Origin: Bacteroidales bacterium
Lineage (GTDB): Bacteria; Bacteroidota; Bacteroidia; Bacteroidales; FEN-979
Assembly (NCBI GenBank): GCA_025355465.1
Contig: JANXZO010000020.1
Span: 62,001 to 126,000, forward strand
DNA length: 64,000 nucleotides
Direction: 5' to 3'
Shown: piece by piece, positions 1 to 9,092 of the stretch
Position numbering within the stretch: position 1 is the stretch's first letter
How the letters are laid out: every line of letters starts with the position of its first letter
The notes under the pieces: generated by a model
Databases searched by the model: none
Seen by the model: the letters and a program-made list of their open reading frames with translations, nothing else
Told to the model about the DNA's origin: nothing
Program-made: the position numbers and the translations under genes

Positions 1-490
1 TCGTCTGCCACATTCCTCCGGCAGGTGCGCCGATATAGAATTTATTGGGATCAGTCGGATGAAAAGCAACGGTATTAATTCTTCCCAGGCCTTCATAGCC
101 GGCCGGACCGGGTGCCGGAATTTCTGCCGGACCCATATTGACCCATGTACCGGACGATGACCGGCTGTTTTTTTCGTACTGCTGGTATGCCTGAAAAGTG
201 GCATCAGGGGCAGGACGAGAGCCATCGGGGTTCACCCGCAGCTGCATCATATATTCCCACCGTTTGAATACCTTCCAGCCACTGCCACGCGTAACTTTAC
301 GGTCCTTCCAGTAAATGTTGAATGCACGTTGTGTTTGGAAAAAATTTGCATTCTGATCCTGCATCATCTGAATCCAGTAAGGATAGATTGCAGTATCTCC
401 TGTTGAAGGAGCAGTTGCGGGCAGGGACTGGGATTGGCCTGCGAGGTGAATACCCAGCAGAATCATGGCAAGGAGTAACGTTTTTCTCAT
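1..490 (-). CDS. Secreted beta-propeller (sortilin/BNR-like) protein, N-terminal part
   Basis: Partial gene that runs off the left edge of the window; 163 residues are visible. I translated it from the ATG at 488-490 on the minus strand. It opens with a signal peptide (MRKTLLLAMILLGIHLAG, then QSQS). After a charged, aromatic-rich stretch come WVNMGP, GRINTVAFHPTDPN and APAGGMW. This is how the first blade of the VPS10/sortilin-like beta-propeller proteins of Bacteroidetes begins. Those proteins are usually large, exported through the type IX system and carry a C-terminal sorting domain; that end lies outside the window, so export by T9SS is inference. It lies downstream of cydAB on the same strand, 53 bp away, but is probably unrelated in function. 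Confidence 0.75.
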   Translation of the reverse strand, partial: MRKTLLLAMILLGIHLAGQSQSLPATAPSTGDTAIYPYWIQMMQDQNANFFQTQRAFNIYWKDRKVTRGSGWKVFKRWEYMMQLRVNPDGSRPAPDATFQAYQQYEKNSRSSSGTWVNMGPAEIPAPGPAGYEGLGRINTVAFHPTDPNKFYIGAPAGGMWQT

Positions 491-543
491 CGGGAATTTG
501 GGTTGAATGTTAGGGTCGGTAAAGATAGCAATTTTCTGGCAAT

Positions 544-1707
544 TTAGTAGCTGTGCCCTCCCGATTCCATCTCGGCGGCATCGATCTTTTTATTATTCAT
601 CCTTCTCCAGGTGTACCATATGTAGCCAAACACCAGAGGAACCATAATGGAGACGTAGCTCATAATTGTAAGGGTATAGTGGCTTGAGGAACTGTTTTGG
701 ATGGTGAGAGAACTTTGCAGGTCGAAAGTGGAGGGATAGAATGAAGTTTTATTTAAACCTGAAACCAGGAATAGTGAAAATACAGTCAGGATGGTCCCGC
801 TGCCGGCATACCAGATGCCCTGTGACCTGTTTTTCTCGAACGACAGAAGGGGTAATAATATGCCTAACAGCACAAAAACCACCCCTGCACTGAAAAGTAA
901 CATAACCACCGGCATTTGTACAAAGTTGTGGTTGTATTTGTGAGGCTCGAAAAAAATGGCGCTGTTGTAAGGGTCGACCGAATAGCCGGGCATGGAGAGT
1001 AAAGCCCCGGTAAATAACAGGAAAAACATCAGGAAGGGAACGGCATTTATCAGCAGATGTTTTTTTGAACGGACCATCATGTTATCATCCGATACCGTGT
1101 TCATGAAATAGAGTAACCCAAGAACTCTTGCCAGGAAAAACACAGCCAGCCCCAAGGCAACATTGCGCCAGTCGAGCAACGCTTCAAGTCCGTGAGCCGG
1201 CCCCTGCCAGCGCGAAATTGTAGGATCACCGAGGTTCGTCAGACTTAACTTATGGACGGAAAACTTCGAACCAGTGAAAAATGTTGCCACCGCTACTCCG
1301 AGGAGGATGGTTCCGACAAACCCGTTGATGATGAGAAACCATTCATAAATCTTATGGCCAAGAAAATTGTTGGGCTTGCTCCTGAATTCATAGGCGACAG
1401 CCTGGATGATAAAGGCGAAAAGGATGGCCATCCATACCCAGTATGCTCCACCGAAACTGGTCGCATAGAACAACGGAAAAGCGGCAAAAAATGCGCCTCC
1501 GAAGGTAACAAGTGTGGTAAAGGTAAACTCCCATTTGCGCCCTAAAGTGTTCACCAGGATTTTTCGTTCCGGTTCGGTTTTGCCAATAGTATAAATAAAT
1601 GTCTGTCCTCCCTGCACGAACAACAGGAATACAAGCAGGCTTCCAAGAAGCGAGATGATCAGCCACCAGTATATTTGCAGTGTTTCCAGCAACATGGTTT
1701 CAAACAT
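544..1707 (-). CDS. cydB: Cytochrome bd ubiquinol oxidase subunit II
   Basis: Second subunit of the bd-type quinol oxidase, which reduces O2 to water with high affinity in the cytoplasmic membrane without pumping protons. The product is 387 aa, normal for CydB, with about eight hydrophobic helices and the family-typical N-terminal region (YWWLIISLLGSLLVFLLFVQ then GGQ). It ends in a short charged tail. The ATG at 1705-1707 overlaps the end of cydA by 8 nt, so the two are translationally coupled and co-transcribed. I see no cydX-like or cydDC gene next to it. The identification rests on its position directly after cydA and on overall family similarity. Confidence 0.97.
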   Translation of the reverse strand: MFETMLLETLQIYWWLIISLLGSLLVFLLFVQGGQTFIYTIGKTEPERKILVNTLGRKWEFTFTTLVTFGGAFFAAFPLFYATSFGGAYWVWMAILFAFIIQAVAYEFRSKPNNFLGHKIYEWFLIINGFVGTILLGVAVATFFTGSKFSVHKLSLTNLGDPTISRWQGPAHGLEALLDWRNVALGLAVFFLARVLGLLYFMNTVSDDNMMVRSKKHLLINAVPFLMFFLLFTGALLSMPGYSVDPYNSAIFFEPHKYNHNFVQMPVVMLLFSAGVVFVLLGILLPLLSFEKNRSQGIWYAGSGTILTVFSLFLVSGLNKTSFYPSTFDLQSSLTIQNSSSSHYTLTIMSYVSIMVPLVFGYIWYTWRRMNNKKIDAAEMESGGHSY

Positions 1708-3283
1708 TTTTAATTCCTCCGTCTTTGGGTCCGATTTTGATCTGCTTCAGCATGATCATGATTTCGGCGATTAGCAGGATGGTGAAGATTGCCGCAAACA
1801 ACCAGAAGGTGATTATTACTGAGGACGCATCGATTTTGGAAGCAGCAGCCATGGTCGGAAGCAGGTCCTGGATAACCCATGGTTGCCGTCCGACTTCAGC
1901 AACCACCCAGCCTGCTTGTGAGGCAAGATAGGCCAGCGGGATCGACCATATGGATGTCCACAGCAACATTCGTTTTTTGTCGAGGTTTCCGGTGTTGACG
2001 AGATACAAGATGATGATGAAAAACAGGATGAAATATAACCCGAGAAAGACCATCAGGTGAAAGCTGTAGAATGTTATTGGCACATTCGGGATGGCACTCA
2101 TCGGATCATTCAGGTAGGCATATCCGAAATAATCGAAGTTGGCGTTAAATACCGACAACGCTGAATCGCAGCGTGCCGTGTCGGAGTTTGCTTTGAAAGT
2201 CTTGTATGCCGCCAGTGAAGAAAGAGCAATTCGCCCCCGGGTGATTTTTTCGGTGACGGGCAGCGCAAGCTCTTTTTCCTGGAGATGAGTTGCACTGAAC
2301 TCAGGCTTGAACCCGCCGTTCAGCAGGTTTTCAATTCCCGGAACGAAGGCATCCTGATTCCGGTAGCCAAGGAAGGAGAGGAGCTTTGGAAATTCGACTT
2401 TCACAACAAATGCATCTTTGCCATCCCCGGCCTGCTTACCGGGAGTGAGGATACCGAATGCCACCAGCCCTGCTCCCTTCTTTCCATTATAGAGCCCTTC
2501 CATGGCGGCAAGTTTCATGGGCTGTTTCTGGCTCACCTGGTAGGCAGAACTGTCACCGGTGTAAGCAAGTAGTAGCGACGTTGCCAGTCCGAAGATAGCT
2601 GCAATGCGGATGCTCTTTCTGGCCATCTCCTGCTCACGCGATTTAAGCAAAAACCAGGAGCTGATCCCGATGACAAAAACAGCCGCAGTGATATACCCGG
2701 AAGAGACGGTATGAAGGAATTTACTGACTGCCACAGGCGAAAAAAGAATTACCCAGAAATCAACCATCTCATTACGCATGGTGTCGGGGTTGAAACTCAT
2801 GCCCGTGGGGAATTGCATCCATCCGTTCGCCACAAGGATCCACAATGCCGAAAGGTTGGCACCAATGGCGGTAAGCCAGCTGGCAGCAAGATGAAACTTC
2901 ATACTGACCTTATTCCATCCAAAAAACATCACGGCGATGAAAGTGGATTCGAGGAAGAATGCCATAATTCCTTCAATGGCCAGCGGGGCACCGAAAATGT
3001 CGCCAACAAACCATGAATAATTACTCCAGTTGGTGCCGAACTGAAACTCGAGAATGAGCCCGGTTGCCACGCCGATGGCAAAATTGACACCGAACAGCGT
3101 CATCCAGAATTTGGTGATCCTTTTCCATTCAGGTTTTCCCGTTTTCACATAGATCGATTCCATGATGGCAACGATGAAACCAAGTCCCAGTGTGAGCGGA
3201 ACGAAAAGCCAGTGATACATGGCCGTCAGGGCAAACTGGGCCCGCGACCAATCAATCAGGTGCATGTCAATCTGTGCTGGCAT
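1700..3283 (-). CDS. cydA: Cytochrome bd ubiquinol oxidase subunit I
   Basis: Heme-carrying subunit of the bd quinol oxidase. The 527-aa product has the N-terminal signature around MYHWLFVPLTLGL (including the first helix histidine) and the conserved GRQPW motif at residues 465-469. The periplasmic quinol-binding loop between the GDSSAYQ region and GRQPW is long, as in E. coli, so this looks like the long-Q-loop type. The start at 3281-3283 (MPAQIDMHLIDWSRAQFALT) is the only one that keeps the first helix; Met7 is an alternative. It is transcribed away from the cbb3 cluster across a 105-bp divergent region, so the two high-affinity oxidases could share control by oxygen. Confidence 0.97.
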   Translation of the reverse strand: MPAQIDMHLIDWSRAQFALTAMYHWLFVPLTLGLGFIVAIMESIYVKTGKPEWKRITKFWMTLFGVNFAIGVATGLILEFQFGTNWSNYSWFVGDIFGAPLAIEGIMAFFLESTFIAVMFFGWNKVSMKFHLAASWLTAIGANLSALWILVANGWMQFPTGMSFNPDTMRNEMVDFWVILFSPVAVSKFLHTVSSGYITAAVFVIGISSWFLLKSREQEMARKSIRIAAIFGLATSLLLAYTGDSSAYQVSQKQPMKLAAMEGLYNGKKGAGLVAFGILTPGKQAGDGKDAFVVKVEFPKLLSFLGYRNQDAFVPGIENLLNGGFKPEFSATHLQEKELALPVTEKITRGRIALSSLAAYKTFKANSDTARCDSALSVFNANFDYFGYAYLNDPMSAIPNVPITFYSFHLMVFLGLYFILFFIIILYLVNTGNLDKKRMLLWTSIWSIPLAYLASQAGWVVAEVGRQPWVIQDLLPTMAAASKIDASSVIITFWLFAAIFTILLIAEIMIMLKQIKIGPKDGGIKNV

Positions 3284-3300
3284 CAGTGAGGATTTTATTG

Positions 3301-3332
3301 TTGGTAAAAGTACAAAAGTTCCTTTATTTTTG
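3301..3332 (+). promoter_or_regulatory. Predicted promoter of the cco operon
   Basis: TTG at 3301-3303, a 21-nt spacer, then TATTTTTG at 3325-3332. This fits the Bacteroidetes primary sigma consensus (TTTG, 19-21 nt, TAnnTTTG). It lies in the cydA/ccoI divergent gap, 56 nt upstream of the ccoI start. Confidence 0.5.
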
Positions 3333-3388
3333 CACGCTGCGATTTCTTTCCGGCCAGTATTCTTATCCAGGCTGATTCACTGTTTATT

Positions 3389-5821
3389 ATGCAAAATCCT
3401 TCTACATATGAATCCTTCAACCCTTCATCAGCATCCTGTTTTCATTGCGGAGAACCATGCGATGTAGCGCCTGTCGATTGCGATGATAAACTCTTCTGCT
3501 GCACAGGTTGCAAAACAGTGTATGAAATCCTGAGCCAAAATGGTGCAACCGATTATTACAAACTGGAATCTCACCCGGGAAAAAAGGCGGGAAGCTATGG
3601 CTGGGGCCAAAAGTATGCATTTCTCGACAATGAGGAGATCGCCCGGGAATTGACGGAGTTTTCGGAAGCAGGCACCACGAAGGTGAAATTCTTCATCCCA
3701 GCCATTCACTGCAGTGCCTGCATCTGGCTGCTTGAGAATCTCCGGCGCATCAATCCGGGGGTGCAGCATTCAAAGGTCAATTTCGGGAAGAAAGAGGTTG
3801 TGATTACCTTCCATGACCGCGAGATCACGCTCCGCCAGTTGGTCGAATTGCTGGTCTCTTTGAATTATATCCCTGATATTTCACTCGATTCACTGCATCG
3901 TGATCTCAAACGCAATGTGAACAAGGAACTCTACTACCGGCTTGGAGTAGCCGGGTTTTGTTTTGCCAACATCATGATGTTCAGTTTTCCTGCTTACCTC
4001 AGTATGGATGAGGCCCTGGAAGCATTCCTGCGACAGAATTTCGGATTTCTGAATATCCTGCTGGGAATACCGGTGGCTTTTTATTCCGGATCCCCATTCC
4101 TGGTTTCGGCATGGAAAGGGCTCAGAAAGAGAATTATAAGCATTGATGTGCCGATTGCACTTGGTATTCTTGTCCTTTTTACCAGAAGTACCTGCGAAAT
4201 TGCTACAGGTACGGGTCACGGTTTTATGGACTCTCTTGCCGGACTTGTATTCTTCCTGCTGATTGGACGATGGTATCAGGGAAAGACCTATGAAGCTCTT
4301 TCATTTGAGCGTGATTACCGGTCATATTTTCCTGTTGCCGTTACGGTTATTTCAGACAACCTGGAGGAGAAAATCATTCCGCTGCGGAACCTTAAAACCG
4401 GGATGCGTATCATGGTGCGAAACCAGGAGCTGGTACCGGCTGATTCATTGCTTGCAGCAGGTGCCGGATACATCGACTACAGCTTTGTAACCGGTGAATC
4501 GGCGCCACTGGCAAAACATCCCGGCGATCGGATCTTTGCAGGGGGCAGACAAGTTGGCTCCTCCATCGAACTGATCATCGAAAAGGAGGTTCCGCAAAGC
4601 CGTCTCACCGAACTCTGGAATCAGGATGTTGCCGGAACCGATAAACGTGACCGCTGGGATCCCATGATCGATACCCTTGGGAAGCGTTTTACCCTGGTGA
4701 TCCTTGTGATTTCCGCCCTGGCCGGAATTTTCTGGTGTTTCCGGGATCCCTCACAGGCCATAACCGTCATCACGTCAGTTCTTATCATCGCCTGCCCCTG
4801 TGCACTGGCACTCACACTGCCATTTTCGTTTGGCGGTGTGATGCGGCTCCTTGGTAGGAACGGATTTTACCTTAAACGCACAGCTGTCGTGGAGGCACTG
4901 TCCGGCGTGGATACCGTTGTACTGGATAAGACCGGAACGATCACGCAAAATGATGTGTTTGATGTGGACTTGTCCTCCTTATTGCTCTCAGATCACGACC
5001 TTGAATTGCTGAGATCCCTTGTACGTCATTCGACCCATCCGCTCAGCGTGGCTGTTTATCGTGCTATCCCGCCCGGAGAAATTTTTACTGTTGAAGATTT
5101 TCAGGAGATTCCGGCCATGGGAGTGCAGGGAGTAATCGACGGCCACAGGATCAGGTCAGGATCGGCGGCTTTTACCGGATCACCCCAGCCTGAGCAAATC
5201 GTAAATGCAAGGGTGTTTGTCTCGGTCGATGACCAAGCTGCCGGATTTGTGCAGATAAGAAACCGCTACCGGCCAGGAATGCGTGATGTCATGCTCGTTC
5301 TCGGAAAGAGATATGAGCTGCATCTCCTTTCCGGCGACAACGATTCTGAGCTGCCGATCCTTCAGGAGTATTTTCCTTCACCTGAACACCTGAACTTCGG
5401 ACTCAGTCCGGCGGAGAAACTGCAATATGTGCGGAATCTCAAAACAGAGGGCAGGCGCGTTCTGATGATCGGCGACGGGCTGAACGACGCCGGAGCGCTT
5501 CGTGAAAGTGATTGCGGAATCTCTATTGCCGACGATGTTTACCACTTCTCTCCGGCCTGTGATGCAATTCTTGAGTCGGCAAAGTTCCATCGTCTGCCTG
5601 ACTTCCTTGACTTCAGCCGGACCGGTATCAGGATCGTATATTTAAGTCTGGCCTTTTCGCTGCTTTACAATTTGGTGGGCATCAGCTTTGCTGTTTCAGG
5701 CAAACTTACGCCGGTGATTGCCGCCATTCTCATGCCGTTAAGCTCTGTGACGGTGGTTGGGTTTATCACCCTGACAATCTGGTTGGCCGGTATCCGAAGA
5801 AAATTTTCTGTCAAGAGTTAA
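3389..5821 (+). CDS. ccoI: Cation-transporting P1B-type ATPase for cbb3 oxidase assembly
   Basis: Copper exporter of the CcoI/FixI type, which supplies copper to the CuB site of cbb3 oxidase. The 810-aa chain starts with a Cys-rich metal domain (residues 12-42, several CxxC-like pairs). A heavy-metal-associated domain follows with CSAC at 108-111, then the transport helix motif CPC at 469-471, the phosphorylation site DKTGT from Asp513, a THPLS nucleotide-domain HP motif, and GDGLNDAGAL near the C-terminus. All catalytic elements are intact. It is the first gene of the plus-strand cco cluster, with ccoS 99 bp downstream. The ATG at 3389 is chosen because it precedes the Cys-rich domain directly and follows the promoter-like element. 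Confidence 0.95.
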   Translation: MQNPSTYESFNPSSASCFHCGEPCDVAPVDCDDKLFCCTGCKTVYEILSQNGATDYYKLESHPGKKAGSYGWGQKYAFLDNEEIARELTEFSEAGTTKVKFFIPAIHCSACIWLLENLRRINPGVQHSKVNFGKKEVVITFHDREITLRQLVELLVSLNYIPDISLDSLHRDLKRNVNKELYYRLGVAGFCFANIMMFSFPAYLSMDEALEAFLRQNFGFLNILLGIPVAFYSGSPFLVSAWKGLRKRIISIDVPIALGILVLFTRSTCEIATGTGHGFMDSLAGLVFFLLIGRWYQGKTYEALSFERDYRSYFPVAVTVISDNLEEKIIPLRNLKTGMRIMVRNQELVPADSLLAAGAGYIDYSFVTGESAPLAKHPGDRIFAGGRQVGSSIELIIEKEVPQSRLTELWNQDVAGTDKRDRWDPMIDTLGKRFTLVILVISALAGIFWCFRDPSQAITVITSVLIIACPCALALTLPFSFGGVMRLLGRNGFYLKRTAVVEALSGVDTVVLDKTGTITQNDVFDVDLSSLLLSDHDLELLRSLVRHSTHPLSVAVYRAIPPGEIFTVEDFQEIPAMGVQGVIDGHRIRSGSAAFTGSPQPEQIVNARVFVSVDDQAAGFVQIRNRYRPGMRDVMLVLGKRYELHLLSGDNDSELPILQEYFPSPEHLNFGLSPAEKLQYVRNLKTEGRRVLMIGDGLNDAGALRESDCGISIADDVYHFSPACDAILESAKFHRLPDFLDFSRTGIRIVYLSLAFSLLYNLVGISFAVSGKLTPVIAAILMPLSSVTVVGFITLTIWLAGIRRKFSVKS

Positions 5822-5871
5822 TTTAATCCGGTTCTAAATATTTGCCATTCTTTATTTTTCAGAACATCTAA

Positions 5872-5904
5872 TTTGGAATTTCAATATCCAAATTCCTATT
5901 TTTG
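5872..5904 (+). promoter_or_regulatory. Predicted internal promoter before ccoS
   Basis: TTTG at 5872-5875, 21 nt, then TATTTTTG at 5897-5904, ending 16 nt before the ccoS ATG. The match to the Bacteroidetes -33/-7 consensus is complete, so the ccoS-NO-QP part may also be transcribed apart from ccoI. Confidence 0.5.
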
Positions 5905-5920
5905 CCCTGAAGTAATTCCA

Positions 5921-6133
5921 ATGAGCGTAATCCTTGTACTTATTGCCTTCAGTATTTTTGTGGCTGTTGGTTTCCTCATCGCTTTCATCTGGTCTGTCCG
6001 TAACGGTCAGTATGATGATCCGTATGGCTCCTCCGTAAGAATTCTATTCGAGGATGACAAACCTCGCGACACAACGGTTGCTGAAACCCAGTTACCGTCC
6101 GCCGGAAAGGAATCACAATCAAACCAAATATAA
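5921..6133 (+). CDS. ccoS: Cbb3-type oxidase assembly protein CcoS
   Basis: Small single-pass membrane protein of 70 aa, needed for cofactor insertion into cbb3 oxidase in proteobacterial models. I start it at the ATG at 5921 (MSVILVLIAFSIFVAVGF), which places the hydrophobic helix at the N-terminus as in the family. An upstream in-frame ATG at 5873 would add 16 residues with no family support and would lie over the promoter-like element. After the helix comes the typical short segment WSVRNGQYDDPYGSSVRIL, which contains the Gln-Tyr-Asp-Asp and Pro signature of CcoS. The stop codon is 2 nt before the ccoNO ATG. Confidence 0.9.
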   Translation: MSVILVLIAFSIFVAVGFLIAFIWSVRNGQYDDPYGSSVRILFEDDKPRDTTVAETQLPSAGKESQSNQI

Positions 6134-6135
6134 TT

Positions 6136-8286
6136 ATGGAAAATCAGACTTTTTACTACGACAACAAGATCGTGAAGTACTTTGCCTATGCGACCCTTTT
6201 CTGGGGAGTTATTGGAATGGTGGTCGGACTTCTCCTGGCACTTCAGCTGATCTGGCCGGATCTTTCGTTCGGAATCCCATACACAACCTTTGGCCGTATT
6301 CGTCCGATTCACACCAATGCCGTCATCTTCGCCTTTGTTGGAAACGGGATGTTTACCGGGATTTATTATTCCCTGCAACGTCTCTGCAAAGCGAGAATGT
6401 TCAGCGACATTCTGAGCCAGATCAACTTCTGGGGATGGCAGCTGATCATCGTTCTGGCTGCAGTATCCTTTGCCTGTGGTATGACCGTTGGTAAGGAATA
6501 CGCTGAACTGGAATGGCCGATCGATATCCTTGTCGCGCTCATCTGGGTTGTGTTTGGCTGGAACATGTTCGGAACAATTATAAAACGCCGCACCAGCCAC
6601 CTGTATGTAGCAATCTGGTTTTACATCGCCACATTTGTCACCATCGCCATTCTGCATATAACAAACTCAATTGCCATTCCGGTGAACCTTTTCAAAAGTT
6701 ACCCGGTCTATGCAGGCGTGCAGGATGCCCTCGTACAATGGTGGTATGGTCACAATGCCGTAGCTTTCTTTCTCACAACTCCTTTTCTCGGGCTTATGTA
6801 TTACTACCTGCCAAAGGCTGCAAACCGTCCGATCTATTCCTACCGCTTGTCGATCGTACATTTCTGGGCGCTTATTTTCATGTATATCTGGGCAGGTCCG
6901 CATCACCTTATTTACAGCGCCCTTCCCAATTGGGCACAGTCGCTGGGAATCGTATTCTCAGTGGCGCTCATCGCACCATCATGGGGAGGTATGGTGAATG
7001 GTTTGCTTACCCTGCGTGGAGCCTGGGACAAAGTTCGCGAGGATCCCGTTTTAAAATTCATGGTTGTGGCGGTTACCGCTTACGGGATGTCAACATTCGA
7101 AGGCCCGATGATGTCGACCAAAACGGTGAATGCGATCTCTCATTTCACCGACTGGACCGTTGGGCATGCACACATCGGAGCCCTTGGATGGAACGGCTTC
7201 ATGACATTCGCTGTCCTCTATTGGCTTCTTCCGAGGATATTCAGGACGAAGTTGTACTCTACCTCCATGGCCAACGCCCATTTCTGGATCGGGACCATCG
7301 GAATTATCTTTTATGCTGTTCCACTGTATTGGGGAGCAATCACCCAGTTTTCAATGTGGAAAGAATTTACGCAGGAAGGCTTTCTCAAATATCCAAACTT
7401 CCTCGAAACCGTTACGCAGTTGAAACCTATGTATATGGCCCGTGCCCTTGGTGGCGGACTCTATATTGTCGGAACCGTTCTGGGCCTGTATAACCTTATC
7501 CTCACAGTGAAAGGTGGTAATTTCCTGGCCGAGGAAGCCGCTTCCGCCCCTGCACTTGTGAGTACCAGCCACACCGGTGAGTCAAAGCATCGCTGGCTTG
7601 AACGCAACCCGGTTCCCTTCCTTATTGTCGCATTGTTGGCCGTGCTGGTAGGCGGTTTGATTGAGATCGTTCCACTTTATCTTATCAAGTCTAATGTACC
7701 TACCATTGCCAGCGTAAAACCGTATACTCCACTCGAACTTCAGGGGCGTGACATCTATGTTCGGGAAGGCTGCTATACCTGTCACTCACAACAGGTTCGT
7801 CCTTTCCGCTCGGAAACTGAGCGCTATGGTGAATATGCCAAAGCCGGTGAATACGTGTATGACCATCCTTTTCAATGGGGATCGAAGCGCAACGGTCCGG
7901 ATCTTTCCCGCGAAGGCGTTGTGAACGGAAAACAATACAAGCCCAACTCCTGGCATTATAACCATATGGAAAATCCGCAGAAACTGAATGCACAATCAAT
8001 TATGCCATCCTATAAATGGCTACTTGGCGATAAACTGGATATCTCAACCACGCCCAGAAAAATTCGCATTATGCAATATCTGGGGGTTCCTTATCCCGAA
8101 GGTTTCGATAAAGTTGCCAACCAGGATCTGATGAATCAGGCCCAGGGCATTGTTGATGACCTGAAAATCCAGGGGATTCAGACAACTCCTGATCGGGAGA
8201 TCATCGCGGTAATTGCCTATTTGCAAAGGCTTGGTAAGGATGTTCATGCTGCCGATCAAACAGCAGGTATCGCACCTTTAAAATAA
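6136..8286 (+). CDS. ccoNO: Cbb3-type cytochrome c oxidase, fused subunits I and II
   Basis: Single 716-aa chain joining the catalytic subunit CcoN (about residues 1-480, twelve helices, heme b and b3-CuB) to the mono-heme subunit CcoO (about 490-716). CcoN-type histidine motifs are visible, for example HTNAVIFAF, WWYGHNAVAFF and WTVGHAHIGALGWNGF. The CcoO part begins with a membrane anchor (PFLIVALLAVLVGGLIEIV) and carries the heme c site CYTCH at 546-550, with MPSYKWL near the axial Met region. In Proteobacteria ccoN and ccoO are separate genes; fused forms are known in Bacteroidetes. The reading frame is continuous through the junction, so this is a true fusion and not an assembly error. 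Confidence 0.96.
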   Translation: MENQTFYYDNKIVKYFAYATLFWGVIGMVVGLLLALQLIWPDLSFGIPYTTFGRIRPIHTNAVIFAFVGNGMFTGIYYSLQRLCKARMFSDILSQINFWGWQLIIVLAAVSFACGMTVGKEYAELEWPIDILVALIWVVFGWNMFGTIIKRRTSHLYVAIWFYIATFVTIAILHITNSIAIPVNLFKSYPVYAGVQDALVQWWYGHNAVAFFLTTPFLGLMYYYLPKAANRPIYSYRLSIVHFWALIFMYIWAGPHHLIYSALPNWAQSLGIVFSVALIAPSWGGMVNGLLTLRGAWDKVREDPVLKFMVVAVTAYGMSTFEGPMMSTKTVNAISHFTDWTVGHAHIGALGWNGFMTFAVLYWLLPRIFRTKLYSTSMANAHFWIGTIGIIFYAVPLYWGAITQFSMWKEFTQEGFLKYPNFLETVTQLKPMYMARALGGGLYIVGTVLGLYNLILTVKGGNFLAEEAASAPALVSTSHTGESKHRWLERNPVPFLIVALLAVLVGGLIEIVPLYLIKSNVPTIASVKPYTPLELQGRDIYVREGCYTCHSQQVRPFRSETERYGEYAKAGEYVYDHPFQWGSKRNGPDLSREGVVNGKQYKPNSWHYNHMENPQKLNAQSIMPSYKWLLGDKLDISTTPRKIRIMQYLGVPYPEGFDKVANQDLMNQAQGIVDDLKIQGIQTTPDREIIAVIAYLQRLGKDVHAADQTAGIAPLK

Positions 8287-8295
8287 ATATCGGGT

Positions 8296-8487
8296 ATGCT
8301 TCGTCAGGTATTTGCCTCGTTAGGTGGAATGGATGGATTCGGGATTGTCTCAATGATGATGTTCATTCTTTTCTTTACGCTTGTGATAATCAGGGTTGTA
8401 AAGCTGGAAAAAACAAAAGCTGACGAATTCAGCAGGATTCCTTTTGATGAATCCATTAAAGAATCGGAGAATAACGTTCAATGCTAA
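8296..8487 (+). CDS. ccoQ: CcoQ-like small membrane subunit
   Basis: 63-aa protein with one central hydrophobic helix (GIVSMMMFILFFTLVIIRVV) followed by a charged tail. It sits 9 nt after ccoNO and 12 nt before ccoP, exactly where ccoQ is found in cbb3 operons. CcoQ stabilises the interaction of CcoP with the catalytic core in model species. The sequence is too short for a confident family call, so the name rests on size, topology and position. Confidence 0.8.
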   Translation: MLRQVFASLGGMDGFGIVSMMMFILFFTLVIIRVVKLEKTKADEFSRIPFDESIKESENNVQC

Positions 8488-8499
8488 AAATATTTATCC

Positions 8500-9090
8500 A
8501 TGGAAATCAATGACAATAAATCCATCGAAATGGATGAGTTGACCAATGAGAAGCTGCTTTCAGGTCATGAATATGATGGTATCCGCGAACTGGATAACCG
8601 GCTGCCGCGATGGTGGGTATGGCTTTTTATTACCTCCATTGTTTGGGCTGTAGTATATGTTTTCGTTTATGATGTGTTTAAGGTAGCACCTCACCAGCAG
8701 GAAGAATATAAAAATGAAATGGCAGCCATCGGTGGCGGGTCACAGGCACAGCAGGCAATGGCTGCCGATACGGCCGGATTGGTTCAACTTACGGCACAGG
8801 CTAACCTCGACGCGGGAAAAGCGACCTGGAACAGACTTTGCATTGCCTGTCATCTGGCTGGCGGACAGGGTCTTGTGGGGCCAAATCTTACGGATAACTT
8901 TTCTATTCACGGATGTGGTTACAAAGACATCGTGAATATTATCACCGTTGGGCAACCCGACAAGGGGATGATCTCCTGGAAAGCACAACTTACGCGCGAT
9001 CAGATCCTCGATGTTGCAAGCTTTGTTGCTACGCTCAGTGGAACAAACCCCCCGAACCCAAAAGCACCGCAAGGAGACCCTTGTAAATAA
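8500..9090 (+). CDS. ccoP: Cbb3-type oxidase subunit III, mono-heme form
   Basis: Membrane-anchored cytochrome c subunit that passes electrons to CcoO/CcoN. The 196-aa product has an N-terminal cytoplasmic segment ending in the family signature DGIRELDNRLPRWW, then a helix (WVWLFITSIVWAVVYVFVY), then one cytochrome c domain with CIACH at residues 114-118 and a likely axial Met in KGMISWK. Classical CcoP proteins are about 300 aa with two heme c domains; this one has a single domain, as seen in many Bacteroidetes, so the electron path is shorter. It is followed 2 nt later by ccoG. Confidence 0.93.
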   Translation: MEINDNKSIEMDELTNEKLLSGHEYDGIRELDNRLPRWWVWLFITSIVWAVVYVFVYDVFKVAPHQQEEYKNEMAAIGGGSQAQQAMAADTAGLVQLTAQANLDAGKATWNRLCIACHLAGGQGLVGPNLTDNFSIHGCGYKDIVNIITVGQPDKGMISWKAQLTRDQILDVASFVATLSGTNPPNPKAPQGDPCK

Positions 9091-9092
9091 CC

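Noticed and set aside
6007-6657. 216-aa minus-strand frame opposite ccoS/ccoN
   Set aside because: Antisense shadow of conserved genes with no recognisable domains.
7600-7760. Assembly-made fusion of ccoN and ccoO
   Set aside because: The frame is continuous with a proper membrane anchor at the junction, and such fusions are known in Bacteroidetes.
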